Positions 23,060-34,183 of a DNA stretch of 64,000 nucleotides are shown here, piece by piece; position 1 is the stretch's first letter, and each line of letters starts with the position of its first letter. The notes below the pieces were generated by a model. That model was given only the letters and a program-made list of their open reading frames with translations. It was not told the DNA's origin and searched no databases. The DNA lies in contig NC_087067.1 in assembly GCF_963678635.1 (NCBI RefSeq), positions 34,224,509-34,288,508 on the forward strand, given 5' to 3'. Made by a program: the position numbers and the translations under genes. This DNA is from Symsagittifera roscoffensis. Lineage: Eukaryota > Xenacoelomorpha > Acoela > Convolutidae.

Positions 23060-25190
23060 AACATAACAGTATAATCACTCAATTCACGCATATCATCTGT
23101 CTAACGAACATCCCTGACCTCATTGCGCTACTTATAACTTTCATTGAAATATAGTCAAAAATTCTTATTTTAAATTAAGTTGAAAGATTTTATTCAAAAA
23201 GCCTAGCCAACAGAGAGTTCAAAAAGAGTCGATTAACCCAAAAAAAAAACAGAAAAAAAATACTTGTTTTTGAAAAAAAATCACTTTCAAAATTCTTTGT
23301 TTTTTATGAGCAATTTATACTTTTTGCACTTTTCTGAATAAAATAAGATAGTTTCAGAAAATGAATTACTTAGAAAAACTTTGATTCCGCTGAGAAAACT
23401 AAAAATCCAATTCCCCTTTCGGAACTAGAATTTGAACACCTTTCTTGCGCCAGTATAGCTTTCATAATTGAAGAGAGTGAGCTGCCTGATTACCTTTCAG
23501 CAATTGAAATTAAAATGAACTCAAAAATTGCATATACACCTGAGTGCAATCCTTTTTTTACAAATTTGGTTGCACTTATTTTGTTATTAAAGCATTTTAA
23601 AAAAACTCCTCGAAAAAAAAATTAGACACAAGATTCCACCTAAGTAATGCTAATGGAAAAATAATGATGATGACATAATTTGTATCAAAAAATTCCTCAA
23701 AAATAGGTTCAAACTAACATTATTAGTACCAGCGGGTCCGAGGTCATCGCATTTGGGAAAAATTCTATCTAGAGGCCATTTATCTCTCATCTAGCCTAAT
23801 TTTTATTTCTGTTAGGCGGGAATTACGGAATGTAAAAGGATGCCGAACATCAAACCGACGGATTTCCAAACCAAATTGTAAAACTAGGGATTTCAAGTTA
23901 AATTATTCTCAAAAAATCATAGAATTAGTTTAATTTGAAAACTATTTCGAAAATTTTCTTCAATTTCATGATCTTTTATTACCAGTTGCTTGCATTTTCA
24001 TAAACTTTAAGCTTTCAAATTTTGTTGGGGAAAATTGAAATTGAAAACAGTATTAAAGGCGTTTTTCATGTTTGGAAATATTGCATTTCAAAACTGGCTG
24101 ATATAATTAACATATTCCAATCATAGGTGATGCATTGTCATGAATAACGCTTTTTGCCTTATATTTCTAAAGGCACGATTGAACGTGAAAAACAGTGATT
24201 TGAAGTACTTTTATGTTAAAAGTTTTGCCTGACGTTTCTTCTGCCTGCTTCCCTAGTCCTGCTTGAAGTAAATTTTGAAAGACAGAATAATCAAAATTTC
24301 AAAAGTATCGAGTGTAAAGAAACGAAGTGATTGTCACTTATCCGCCATATTTATTTGGGAGAAAGAAAACGAGAAAAATGAACGCGTCACATTGGTTTTT
24401 TCTAAACAATTTTGTTTTACTACCCTTAACGAATAATTCTTTGATTCTGACGGGAAGTACTTTCTGACGAGAAGTTCTGTGATTCTGACGAAAAATATTT
24501 AAGCAAAAACTTTCTTAACTTTTTTCGTTTCTCATCTGATTTCTAGGTTAAAATAATCTCATCATAGGGCCCGAACCGACAAATTACCGACGAATAGAAG
24601 GTTGAGCTAACCGCTATGCCACATGACTTGATACCAACAAATAGTTATAGCTTTGTAATGCAAAATAAAACTTGTTATAACAAGGTTTGTTGTAATGGTA
24701 CGGTTTTTTTGTAAAGTCAAAAATTGCTTATCTCGTTGAGGTTAAGCAGTCAAATGATTTATGGTTGTTAATGTTCCCAGAAAATGTACAGCTTTTTTGT
24801 GAGATGAGAAATGACCAGTTTCTGTACATAAAGCACAGAACACTAAGTTAGAAAATCTTTATACAAATTCTACCAAGATTAAAGTCCTTTATTGGATATG
24901 GCTACTACCTTGTTTGGTCCTGCAGGAGGCTCTTTTGATCCGTTAACTGGGTATTTTTAGTGTATTTTGGTTCCGAAGTTAATAAAAAAAAGACAATAAT
25001 AAAAAATAGGAACCATTTAGAGTGAAATGCGATTGAAGTTTCATTTTTTTTTGGATAATCCAACTCAGCATCTCAGTTTTCTGTACATAGTTCCAAACTC
25101 AGCCAATTGACAGTTGAAAAAAAATAAAGAACGCAAGGAAACAAAAAAAACTGACTTCTTAAAAAACAATTAATAATTGCGAAGAGAAAA
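23060..25190. other. AT-rich repeat region without genes
   Basis: It contains another landmark copy (CAGCGGGTCCGAGGTCATCG at 23730), a GTGATTGTCACTT copy at about 24328, and a SINE-like segment at 24565-24640. No supported gene. Confidence 0.6.
24565..24640 (-). repeat. SINE-like tRNA-related segment
   Basis: The minus strand has ATGTGGCATAGCGGTTAGCTC followed by CGGTTCGGGCC. This copy has the best-preserved A-box-like region of the set. Confidence 0.6.
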
Positions 25191-25194
25191 CACA

Positions 25195-26680
25195 AGTTAG
25201 AGGCATGCCGAGCAGAGATAGAAATGCTGCTCGAGTACGACATGATAGAACCATCAAAGTCGCCCTGGTCGTGTGGCGTCGTCATGGGTAAGAAGAAAGG
25301 AGGACAATTGCGATTTTGTTGCGAACTTGGTAACCTCAACGCGATGACCATGAAGTATGCCTATCCCACACATAGAAGAGAGCCTATCGAAACTTGGAGA
25401 TGCCAAGTTTTTAACCACGTAGGATCTGTGTTCTGCCTTCTGACAGGTTCCCCTACGGAAACAGGATAGGAAGAAGACCGGTTTTGTGCGACGGTGATTT
25501 TTCAAAGACTCGTGGCTCAGGCCTTGACTAACATCACAGAGAAGTATGGGAAGCCCGTGATGTGCTGGGTAGATGACGTAGTGATATCAACACCCACATT
25601 GACTGACTATATTGACAGATTTGATGAAGTTTTCGATTGCATGGAGAGAGCTGGCTTGAACTGCAGGCCCTCAAAATGCGTAATCCTTGGGGACTCGATA
25701 AAGTAGCAGGGAAGAATGGTGGATAAGCATAGCGGGAGTCCATTTTAACATAGAAGGCTCCCAGAAAAGACAGCTTCCTAGAGTTTTTCTCGAGAATTGA
25801 TAAAACGACACGCATAAAAAAAGACACCCAACGCAGCAGCTAATGCGCAACAAAGGAAAGAATTTCGAGTGGAATGGACGAGCTCAGGAAGCCTACGAGA
25901 TCATGAAGCATGAGTTGTGGGAGGCAATAGTGCTAGGCATGCCCGCAGAAAAAGGCATGTATGTTGTCGTCACAGATGCCTCAGTAGTTGAAATCTCTGG
26001 AGTACCGCATCAGGAACACGAATGGTAGGGAGAACTGTGGCTGTAAGGTACTGAGCGATACCAAAATTATGTATGCTGCGCCAAAAGCAGAATTAATTGC
26101 CGTAGTCACGTTCCATGAGAAATATAGCGCCTCTTTAGGTACGCTCCGAGTAGATAACCGAGCCTGATCCTGGTTGAAGACGTACTCGATGAACCAGAGA
26201 ATCATTGGTCGTCGGATAGTCTGACTAGATGGCTATGTTTTGGTAATCGAGCACAACATTCGTGATAAGCACCAGAATTCTGACAAACTCAGCAAAAAAG
26301 TGTTTTATGAGAGATTGGAACACAAGCAAGACAATCAGGTGAAGACAAATTAAGGATTCTCGTTTTTGGACAAAGACACCTATTATCTATTTCCTTTGAC
26401 GAGATTGCTCGATAAATCAGTGTACAACATACCGGTACACCCTGAATTACTGGTGGAAAAGGCGGCCGAGAGACAGAGCCTATCCAAAAAAAGACCCGGT
26501 CCCATTGGATTATTACGTTCGAACTTGGTTCAACAGGAGGTGACACCCATGAACATAAACAGCCTCTCATCTCTGGCCAAATTGATGGAAGTCAAACTTG
26601 AAGTTTTGCGGATGCTGGGTGCATTGTTAAAAAGAGATGTAACCAGAGATGATTCTGAATGAACGGCAACGATAACATCG
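25195..26680 (+). pseudogene. Ty3/Gypsy pol relic (RT and RNase H), different lineage
   Basis: The plus strand encodes an RT start (MLLEYDMIEPSKSPWSCGVV, then KKKGGQLRFC), a catalytic motif read as WVDDVV at about 25569, and a KPSKC segment. It then has an RNase H-like region (MYVVVTDASVVEISGVPHQE) and a polar connection ending near DVTRDDSE. Motif A and the palm between 25430 and 25490 are deleted or shifted, and at least four frameshifts separate the blocks (25469, 25706, 26028, about 26340). No LTR is evident. The sequence differs clearly from the minus-strand element at 1-11 kb, so it is a separate lineage. It is a short, inactive fragment. Confidence 0.85.
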
Positions 26681-27420
26681 CTAGCGGTCAGCGACAAAAA
26701 TTGAATAAAAACATTAAAACTTCAGGATAAGGAAAACTAAAAGGATTGCGGGCAGTAATTCAGCAATTAATCTCCTCAATTTTCCGAAGCGTTTGGATAA
26801 AGAAATTGTGAAATACAGGGAAAGAAGGGTACGAGATTCAAACAAAAGCAGTCTTTTTGAGGCGCATGATTAAACACTGGGTTCAATACAAACACTCTAA
26901 ACAAGAAAAGTTTCCGGGAAGTGGGTCAAAGAAGGGAACGGAGACACAAATTGACAAAAACTGGTGGATAAGGTTTTTTTCCGAGGAGTTTAGGTAGATG
27001 AGTAGTTCAAATGCGTCAGTCTCTGCCATTTAGACGTTCTCGATGGGTGATTCACCTACAGAAATAGTCTAAAATGCGTCTCTGTCAGGAGTTTTCTGTC
27101 AGGCAAACAGCAAGTGTTGTATTAACAGCAAAAAATGTGTTGTAAAACGCAGCAAAACTTAAAAAAAGCAGAAAAAAAATGTTTCAAAAACTTTTTGATA
27201 TCAAAAAAAAGTTTTTTTTTGTACACGATGCCGAAAAACTGCCTTTTCTTGACTCATCCGACCTGTTTTCTTAATATTGCGAGGTCAAACTGCTTCTTTT
27301 GTGAACTGTAAGCGGATTCCGCAAAAAGGACACTCCCTTTGTTCTTTCTTTGTCTTTTCATTCTCTTTGATCGTTAAAAATTTCTAGAATCTAGAAACAT
27401 ACAGACATGAAATCGTCGTC
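26681..27420. other. no gene seen
   Basis: AT-rich sequence without open frames. Near 27300-27370 it holds a GCGGATTCCGC motif and a stretch whose reverse complement matches about 57335-57400. Confidence 0.55.
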
Positions 27421-28021
27421 TATCCATTGCGCAGTTGGATGATTCAATTTCGCGAGAAAAAAACTAGGTGTATCAAAGAGAAACTTTGAAAAGGGTCAGT
27501 TAGCTCTTTGAAACCGAGAAAAGACCCTCTTTTTGAAAATAGCCCTCGCTTAAAGAAAAAAAGTCTTTGAGACCATTTTCAAGATCAAATAAACAAAACC
27601 ACACAATTAACTTAGCAAAAGATTGCTTTGTCATTAACCCCTAACAAAGCGTTAACTGCCAACATAAAAAATTGTTTCGAAAATCAGTTAAAAAATATAT
27701 AACCAATTACTAATAAAATCTCAGCTTGGTTGCAACACCTTGAAATGAGAAAATTTACCAATGGCAACTCTTTAATCAGTGATAAACCAGCTCTTATCTG
27801 AAAATGAAGTCGCAAAAGGTACCCAAAACAAATCATCAAAACTTCCGCAAATTTTTCAACTTTTGTCCAGCCAATTCTTCGCTTTTTGTTGTTTTTTTTT
27901 CAAAAAAACATGCTCTCAAATAGAAAAATGATTGAAATCTAGAAAATTACACACTTTCTGATAAAAAAACTTTGAACCGAAAAGCAATGGATTAGACTGC
28001 TTGATTTAAAAGAGTTTATGT

Positions 28022-28180
28022 CCGGCGTGGCTCACTCAAAGAGTAATTTCAGATAAGGTACGCCATCTGTTCGTCATGCTATTTTATTCTTGGTCGAATA
28101 GATTCGTGTAACTTCTTAGTCCAACACAAATCTTAATCTTACTCTTATATCTCCTAGTCCACGTATATCTAGTGTTTATT
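28022..28180 (+). repeat. LTR-like fragment related to 11008-11160
   Basis: CTCAAAGAGTAATTTC and the following sequence (ATAGATTCGTG, AACTTCTTAGTC, CTTAATCTTACTCTTATATC) run in the same order as in the proposed Gypsy LTR. It is duplicated at 30066-30225. Confidence 0.7.
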
Positions 28181-28319
28181 GGTGTTTCGAAGCTGGATAT
28201 CAGGAACGGTTCTGAAGAAGAGCAACAGCATTACGAACCCTAACTATGCACTGGATAGGAGCACAATTTTGTGTCTGTATGTTCCTGGATTCCAGAGACA
28301 ATCTTAAAAATACGCTCCA

Positions 28320-28600
28320 GAACGTAAGTGGATTCCACCAAGAAAGTTTCAGTGAATTCCGCATACATATACCTGTAACGCAAATTTTGTCGGCACATTT
28401 GTTTTTTTGCGGATTCCGCAACAAGCAAATATAGCTAGTTGTTCTGGATTCCACAAGTGTTAGTGGATTCCGCAAAGTGTAAATAGAATCCGCAAAAAGT
28501 AAATGGAATCCGCAATGTAAGTGGAATCCGCAAAAATTGTATGCGGAATCCGCGAAAAATAAGCGAATTTCGCTAATTGTACGTGGATTCGGCTTTTTTG
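28320..28600. repeat. GCGGAWTCCGC palindrome cluster
   Basis: About ten degenerate copies of a motif centred on GGATTCCRC or its complement, spaced 15-45 bp apart in both orientations; for example TGCGGATTCCGCA, TGGAATCCGCAA and GCGGAATCCGCG. The same cluster is duplicated at 30365-30645. Confidence 0.85.
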
Positions 28601-28799
28601 TTTTTTACTGAACTTGCAAATGAACAATTAAAAGCTAGTGTTGAAATATTTGGTTTATTATTTATAGGAACGCGCAATTTGAACGCAAAAGGACCTATAC
28701 ATTTGTCAGCGGAATCCACAAACGAATCTTAAAGCATTGGTTAACTATGCGGATGTCAAATCTTTCGTTTTGGTTTGAAATGGTTTTGAAATGGCTGTT

Positions 28800-29040
28800 C
28801 AGGGTTTGAAATGGCAGTCCATGTTTGATATGGGAGCAGTAAAGTCACTAATCAGTATTTCAGATGAGATGGTTCAGTTATGGGTAAGAAATCATCATCA
28901 GTATTTGAGATGATATGGTTCGGTTTGAAATGGTAGCTAAGTCCCTCATCAGTATTTGAGATGAGATGATTCAGAACATATCATCGCACTCATCAGTCCT
29001 CGAGATGAGATGGTTCAGTTGGATCAGAAATTATCATCGG
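28800..29040. repeat. ~54-bp minisatellite (GAGATGAGATGGTTCAG unit)
   Basis: Imperfect repeats of ATCAGTATTTGAGATGAGATGGTTCAG-type sequence (about four units); copy 2 of the large duplication has one more unit. Confidence 0.75.
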
Positions 29041-29463
29041 TCGGATCGATAAAGGACGGATTGATTGTATTTTTTGAAAACTGAACTGAGATGTCCTCTG
29101 AAAACTGGATTAAAAATCCTCGTTTATTTAAAACTGAAAAGAAAAACTTATAAAAGCTACAAGCGGTAACTGAAAAACACAGAACAGAAAGTAAAATATT
29201 GTTTTTAAATATTGTTGAGCAATTGGATCTTTTTCTCTGTTCTTTCCGAATCCATTTCCTCGACATCTCCACTTTCGAGAAAACATCAGTGTTGTCTCAA
29301 TGGCTCACTATGATATTCATACTTTGGTGTTTTTGTTGAAATAATTGTCTCCTCGGCTGTTTTGGCTGTTTCTGAATCCTTTCCCTCGAAATCTCCCTCC
29401 TCGACAAAGTTTATCTGTTGTCCCAATAGCTCACTATGGTTTTCGTAGTCTGGAGTGTTTGTC

Positions 29464-31560
29464 TATCCATTGCGCAGTTGGATGATTCAATTTCGCGAGA
29501 AAAAAACTAGGTGTATCAAAGAGAAACTTTGAAAAGGGTCAGTTAGCTCTTTGTAACCGAGAAAAGACCCTCTTTTTGAAAATAGCCCTCGCTTAAAGAA
29601 AAAAAGTCTTTGAGACCATTTTCAAGATCAAATAAACAAAACCACACAATTAACTTAGCAAAAGATTGCTTTGTCATTAACCCCTAACAAAGCGTTAACT
29701 GCCAACATAAAAAATTGTTTCGAAAATCAGTTAAAAAATATATAACCAATTACTAATAAAATCTCAGCTTGGTTGCAACACCTTGAAATGAGAAAATTTA
29801 CCAATGGCAACTCTTTAATCAGTGATAAACCAGCTCTTATCTGAAAATGAAGTCGCAAAAGGTACCCAAAACAAATCATCAAAACTTCCGCAAATTTTTC
29901 AACTTTTGTCCAGCCAATTCTTCGCTTTTTGTTGTTTTTTTTTTCAAAAAAACATGCTCTCAAATAGAAAAATGATTGAAATCTAGAAAATTACACACTT
30001 TCTGATAAAAAAACTTTGAACCGAAAAGCAATGGATTAGACTGCTTGATTTAAAAGAGTTTATGTCCGGCGTGGCTCACTCAAAGAGTAATTTCAGATAA
30101 GGTACGCCATCTGTTCGTCATGCTATTTTATTCTTGGTCGAATAGATTCGTGTAACTTCTTAGTCCAACACAAATCTTAATCTTACTCTTATATCTCCTA
30201 GTCCACGTATATCTAGTGTTTATTGGTGTTTCGAAGCTGGATATCAGGAACGGTTCTGAAGAAGAGCAACAGCATTACGAACCCTAACTATGCACTGGAT
30301 AGGAGCACAATTTTGTGTCTGTATGTTCCTGGATTCCAGAGACAATCTTAAAAATACGCTCCAGAACGTAAGTGGATTCCACCAAGAAAGTTTCAGTGAA
30401 TTCCGCATACATATACCTGTAACGCAAATTTTGTCGGCACATTTGTTTTTTTGCGGATTCCGCAACAAGCAAATATAGCTAGTTGTTCTGGATTCCACAA
30501 GTGTTAGTGGATTCCGCAAAGTGTAAATAGAATCCGCAAAAAGTAAATGGAATCCGCAATGTAAGTGGAATCCGCAAAAATTGTATGCGGAATCCGCGAA
30601 AAATAAGCGAATTTCGCTAATTGTACGTGGATTCGGCTTTTTTGTTTTTTACTGAACTTGCAAATGAACAATTAAAAGCTAGTGTTGAAATATTTGGTTT
30701 ATTATTTATAGGAACGCGCAATTTGAACGCAAAAGGACCTATACATTTGTCAGCGGAATCCACAAACGAATCTTAAAGCATTGGTTAACTATGCGGATGT
30801 CAAATCTTTCGTTTTGGTTTGAAATGGTTTTGAAATGGCTGTTCAGGGTTTGAAATGGCAGTCCATGTTTGATATGGGAGCAGTAAAGTCACTAATCAGT
30901 ATTTCAGATGAGATGGTTCAGTTATGGGTAAGAAATCATCATCAGTATTTGAGATGATATGGTTCGGTTTGAAATGGTAGCTAAGTCCCTCATCAGTATT
31001 TGAGATGAGATGATTCAGAACATATCATCGCACTCATCAGTCCTCGAGATGAGATGGTTCAGTTGGATCAGAAGTTATCATCGCACTAATCAGTTTGTGA
31101 GATGAGATGGTTCAGTTGGATCAGAAATTATCATCGGTCGGATCGATAAAGGACGGATTGATTGTATTTTTTGAAAACTGAACTGAGATGTCCTCTGAAA
31201 ACTGGATTAAAAATCCTCGTTTATTTAAAACTGAAAAGAAAAACTTATAAAAGCTACAAGCGGTAACTGAAAAACACAGAACAGAAAGTAAAATATTGTT
31301 TTTAAATATTGTTGAGCAATTGGATCTTTTTCTCTGTTCTTTCCGAATCCATTTCCTCGACATCTCCACTTTCGAGAAAACATCAGTTTTGTCTCAATGG
31401 CTCACTATGATATTCATACTTTGGTGTTTTTGTTGAAATAATTGTCTCCTCGGCTGTTTTGGCTGTTTCTGAATCCTTTCCCTCGAAATCTCCCTCCTCG
31501 ACAAAGTTTATCTGTTGTCCCAATAGCTCACTATGGTTTTCGTAGTCTGGAGTGTTTGTC
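29464..31560. repeat. tandem duplication, copy 2 (2097 bp)
   Basis: This copy adjoins the rest of the Artemis-like relic and is probably the parental one. It has an extra ~54-bp unit (GAGATGAGATGGTTCAGTTG repeat) at about 31070-31120. The junction phrase GGAGTGTTTGTC is followed here by the gene and in copy 1 by the start of copy 2. Confidence 0.95.
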
Positions 31561-32651
31561 GAAATTTTCTCCAGATAAAGGTTGCGTTTACCTCTTTTAT
31601 TGAACTTAAACTTCTCTTTCCACAATTTTGTACTCGAGTCGTTTGACGTGTTTGAATTCTGATGATTGAGCGTATTTAAAATAAAAGCTTTCACAGAGTC
31701 AAGTGGAGTAATCTTATCCGGACAGACGAAGAGTGTTATACTTTCGAACTGCAGACTCAAAAAAAATGAATTTTTTCATCAGCTTCAGAATGCGAAGAAT
31801 AACAGCACCGAATGTCTCTCTCAGACACTGCTTTAACCAGTCTCCCAGGCATTATTTTCCTTTTAGTGAAGAATATTGCGGTTGGAATGATTGTAAGCAC
31901 TTCTGGACTTGGGATGCCCGGCTTGCAAGGCAGTTGTAAGTTCGCAGACGCAGACGACGGCTTGCAGAAATGGATTTTGGTACTTTCATTATCTATGGTG
32001 AGCCAATTTAGAAATGACGGAACAAGTTTGTACCGTTGTTACTAACATAATGAAACTTGAACTTTCGTGTTGAATCTAAGTGCAAGCTCTTTCATCGAAA
32101 ACTCACAACCGTAGCAAGTTTTGTTAGAAAAATGGGCTACATAATTTTGAAATTAACAGAGCCATGCGGACACGGCTTGAAAGATGGCTGAAATACAGCT
32201 CTCTCTACAAGGTATGAAATTGAAATCTGTTTTGCAAAACGTTGTGTCGATGAAAGTTTTATCAAAATTATGAACAACAGCTTCATGTAAATTGTCGAAA
32301 AAATGATTGATTCGCCTCGTTTGACCAACTTACCATATGAAATTGCCAGAAAAAAAGACAGTAACCTCTAGGAATGAGAGTGACAGTTAGGGCATGAGTC
32401 TCGTGCCCTTAGGATAAATTATATATGGAGTTAAATGAATATAAAGCACTCAACAAAGCAGCCGAAAACTTATGACAATAAATAAAGTTATAGTGTTTTA
32501 ACCTTTCGAAGAGCTCAGGCTCATTAAGGTCCTCAATGTGATCTGTATCACAGTGCGAAAGAAAATAAACTGTAGATTTGAGGTTCTCACCATTGAAGCA
32601 ATCAATTGAAATTCCAGGAAATTCTGATATTGGACCGGGAAATTCTGACAT
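31302..32651 (-). pseudogene. Artemis/SNM1-like nuclease relic (metallo-beta-lactamase/beta-CASP)
   Basis: The likely ATG is at 32651-32649. The start (MSEFP..., ISIDCFNGENLKSTVYFLSH) matches the Artemis N-terminus. The HxHxDH metal motif reads HCDTDH, with Asp for the second His; the GHCPGS-like motif reads GYC. Further on come IDTTFCKTDFNFIPCRE, then YKLVPSFLNWLTIDNESTKI, HFCK, and CCYSSHSEADEKI, matching the beta-CASP region. TAA at 32411-32409, a stop near 32160, another near 32043 and a frameshift near 31765 break the frame. Homology runs with little sign of introns. The C-terminal part repeats an acidic motif (EEGDFEGKDSE, ESGDVEEMDSE) and lies in the tandem duplication. Artemis opens hairpins and trims ends in non-homologous end joining; this copy lacks metal ligands and is not functional. 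Confidence 0.78.
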
Positions 32652-33150
32652 AATTATAGAAGGGAAAAGAAGGTATGACCAGTGGTTTAAAAAAATGAGG
32701 ATTGAAGACACATATCTAAAATTTTTAAGAAAAGAGAAGACTACCACATTTTGATCGTCATGAGCCCGTTTTGAGGGTAAGCATCTTTCATTGGTTAAAT
32801 TAAGATAATTAAGATTACACGATTGGATCCCAAAAACAATAACAATTAGCTTCAGTAAAGCCTACTTTCTCAAGTCAAGAAGAAAAACATGGGAATTTTT
32901 ATTTCCATAACTATCAATTTTTGTAATTGTATCTATTTTAAACTACTATGTAACACCAATAAAACATAACTATGAGGCAATAAATTAAAAGGTAATACAG
33001 TTTCAACAGTTTTAGAGGAGAGAAAAATGAGACTGACTGATCGATTGACTGATGTGAGGGCACCAGTGACGTCTTTTGATCATTGCGCTCTGATTAATCC
33101 GGACCTTGCATACTACTGACTGAGGGCAATTGTTTGCACTAAAAAATTTC
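32652..33150. other. no gene seen
   Basis: AT-rich. It would contain the promoter of the Artemis-like gene if it ever had its own. No open frame or repeat recognised up to the tandem repeat starting near 33150. Confidence 0.5.
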
Positions 33151-33735
33151 TAATATATTGGTCAAAAATTATTGTAGTAAAATGTTTTGAGATTTGAGAT
33201 TTTGAAAGTTACTGATAACCTGACTGTGTGGGTGATCAGGCACCACTAATGAAAAATTGACTACGACAGCGCCATTTGCACTAAAAAAAGTTTTCTAACG
33301 AACTAGTCGTAAAATATTTAGTATTTGAGACACATAGTCGTCAAATTTTGAGATTCGAGATTTTGAAACCTACTGATAACCTGGTAGGCATTAGTCAATT
33401 ATCCTGCATTATCGGCGTTTGTCTGGTATACAATTAGTCCCCTAGTGCTCCCAACGCTACAAAAAAAACAGTTTTCACTAAAAACAATTTCTCTTAAACT
33501 AGTCATAAAATAACTTAGTATTTGGGACACACAGTGGTAATATTTTGAGATTTTTAAACTGGCTGATAACCTGGTAGGCATTAGTCAATTAGTCTGCATT
33601 AGTCGTCAATAGTCTGGTACACAATTAGTCCCCTTGTGCCCCAAACGCCACTAAAAACAAATTTCACTAAAAACAGTTTCTAACAAACTAGTCACAAACC
33701 ATTATAGTAATTTATTTTGAGATTTTGAACCTTTA
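33150..33735. repeat. ~160-190-bp tandem repeat, 3-4 copies
   Basis: The phrase CTGATAACCTGGTAGGCATT and the following ATTAGTC and CACTAAAAACA phrases recur at 33211, 33372 and 33562 (spacing 161 and 190 bp), with further partial copies at each end. Confidence 0.8.
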
Positions 33736-33762
33736 AAAGAATGGTCCGACACCAGGCTGGGA

Positions 33763-34183
33763 TTACCCAGCGGCTGTGCCGCGTCCTCGGCCTCGACCCC
33801 GGCCTGGCGGGTTTGCAGTCCCGGCGACTGGCGGCACTGCTCGTTCGCGACTGCGCCCACGCCCGCTTGCTCAATTATTGGGCGGAGTGTCGTCACCACT
33901 GTCGCTGGATGAGTCGACGACTCGGCCATCCCAGGCCACAGCGTGCCCGCGACCGCGACCCCGCACGTTGGAAAACGCAAGAGCGTCCGAGGCATTGCTC
34001 TCCTTTTCGTCACTGCCCGAGAGCAGATCAAAGTCGGAGACACTCCTCAACTACTCCGGTTCCGACTCCGACTCCGAGTCCGAGTCTTGGTAGGGCACCA
34101 CTGTCTCCACTTTTTTTTGATCGCTCGCATCCTCATCCTCATCCTCATTTGTTGCCTCCTCATCCTCTTCCGTGTCAGATGAA
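33763..34183 (-). pseudogene. acidic and RG-rich last exon of the JmjC gene
   Basis: After acceptor ATTTAG come an Asp/Glu-rich run (SSDTEEDEEATNEDEDEDAS), a Ser-Asp/Glu run, then SNVRGRGRGH and finally PPGRGRGRGRGTAAG before TAA (33765-33763). Two in-frame stops (near 34051 and 33869) interrupt it. GC content is far above the surroundings. A plus-strand frame (33776-34093, Arg-Pro repeats) is open through the same bases. I prefer the minus strand because of the acceptor, the acidic run and the upstream gene, but the plus frame cannot be excluded. Confidence 0.55.

Larger units (their letters stand above)
27421..29463. repeat. tandem duplication, copy 1 (2043 bp)
   Basis: It begins TATCCATTGCGCAGTTGG and matches copy 2 at 29464-31560 almost base for base. 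Seen differences include a single substitution in the TTGAAACCGAG phrase and one missing ~54-bp minisatellite unit near 29030. The right end carries a duplicate of the Artemis-like tail, which here is cut off from its gene body. The paired ORFs at 28200-28475/30244-30519 and 29024-29272/31121-31369 only reflect the duplication. Confidence 0.95.

Noticed and set aside
13290-24640. Functional tRNA genes at the A-box/B-box segments
   Set aside because: No pairing acceptor and anticodon arms; the same segment recurs inside longer repeats, so SINE-like origin fits better.
28320-28600. CRISPR-like array of GGATTCCGC motifs
   Set aside because: The motif is short and degenerate, occurs in both orientations with irregular spacing, and the context is eukaryotic.
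28200-30519. Conserved small genes because identical ORFs appear twice (28200-28475 and 30244-30519)
   Set aside because: The identity is due to the recent tandem duplication; the ORFs cross the palindromic repeat and have no coding signature.
33776-34093. Plus-strand Arg-Pro-rich protein
   Set aside because: The minus strand has an acceptor, a preceding acidic run and continuity with the JmjC gene. The plus frame is kept only as an alternative.
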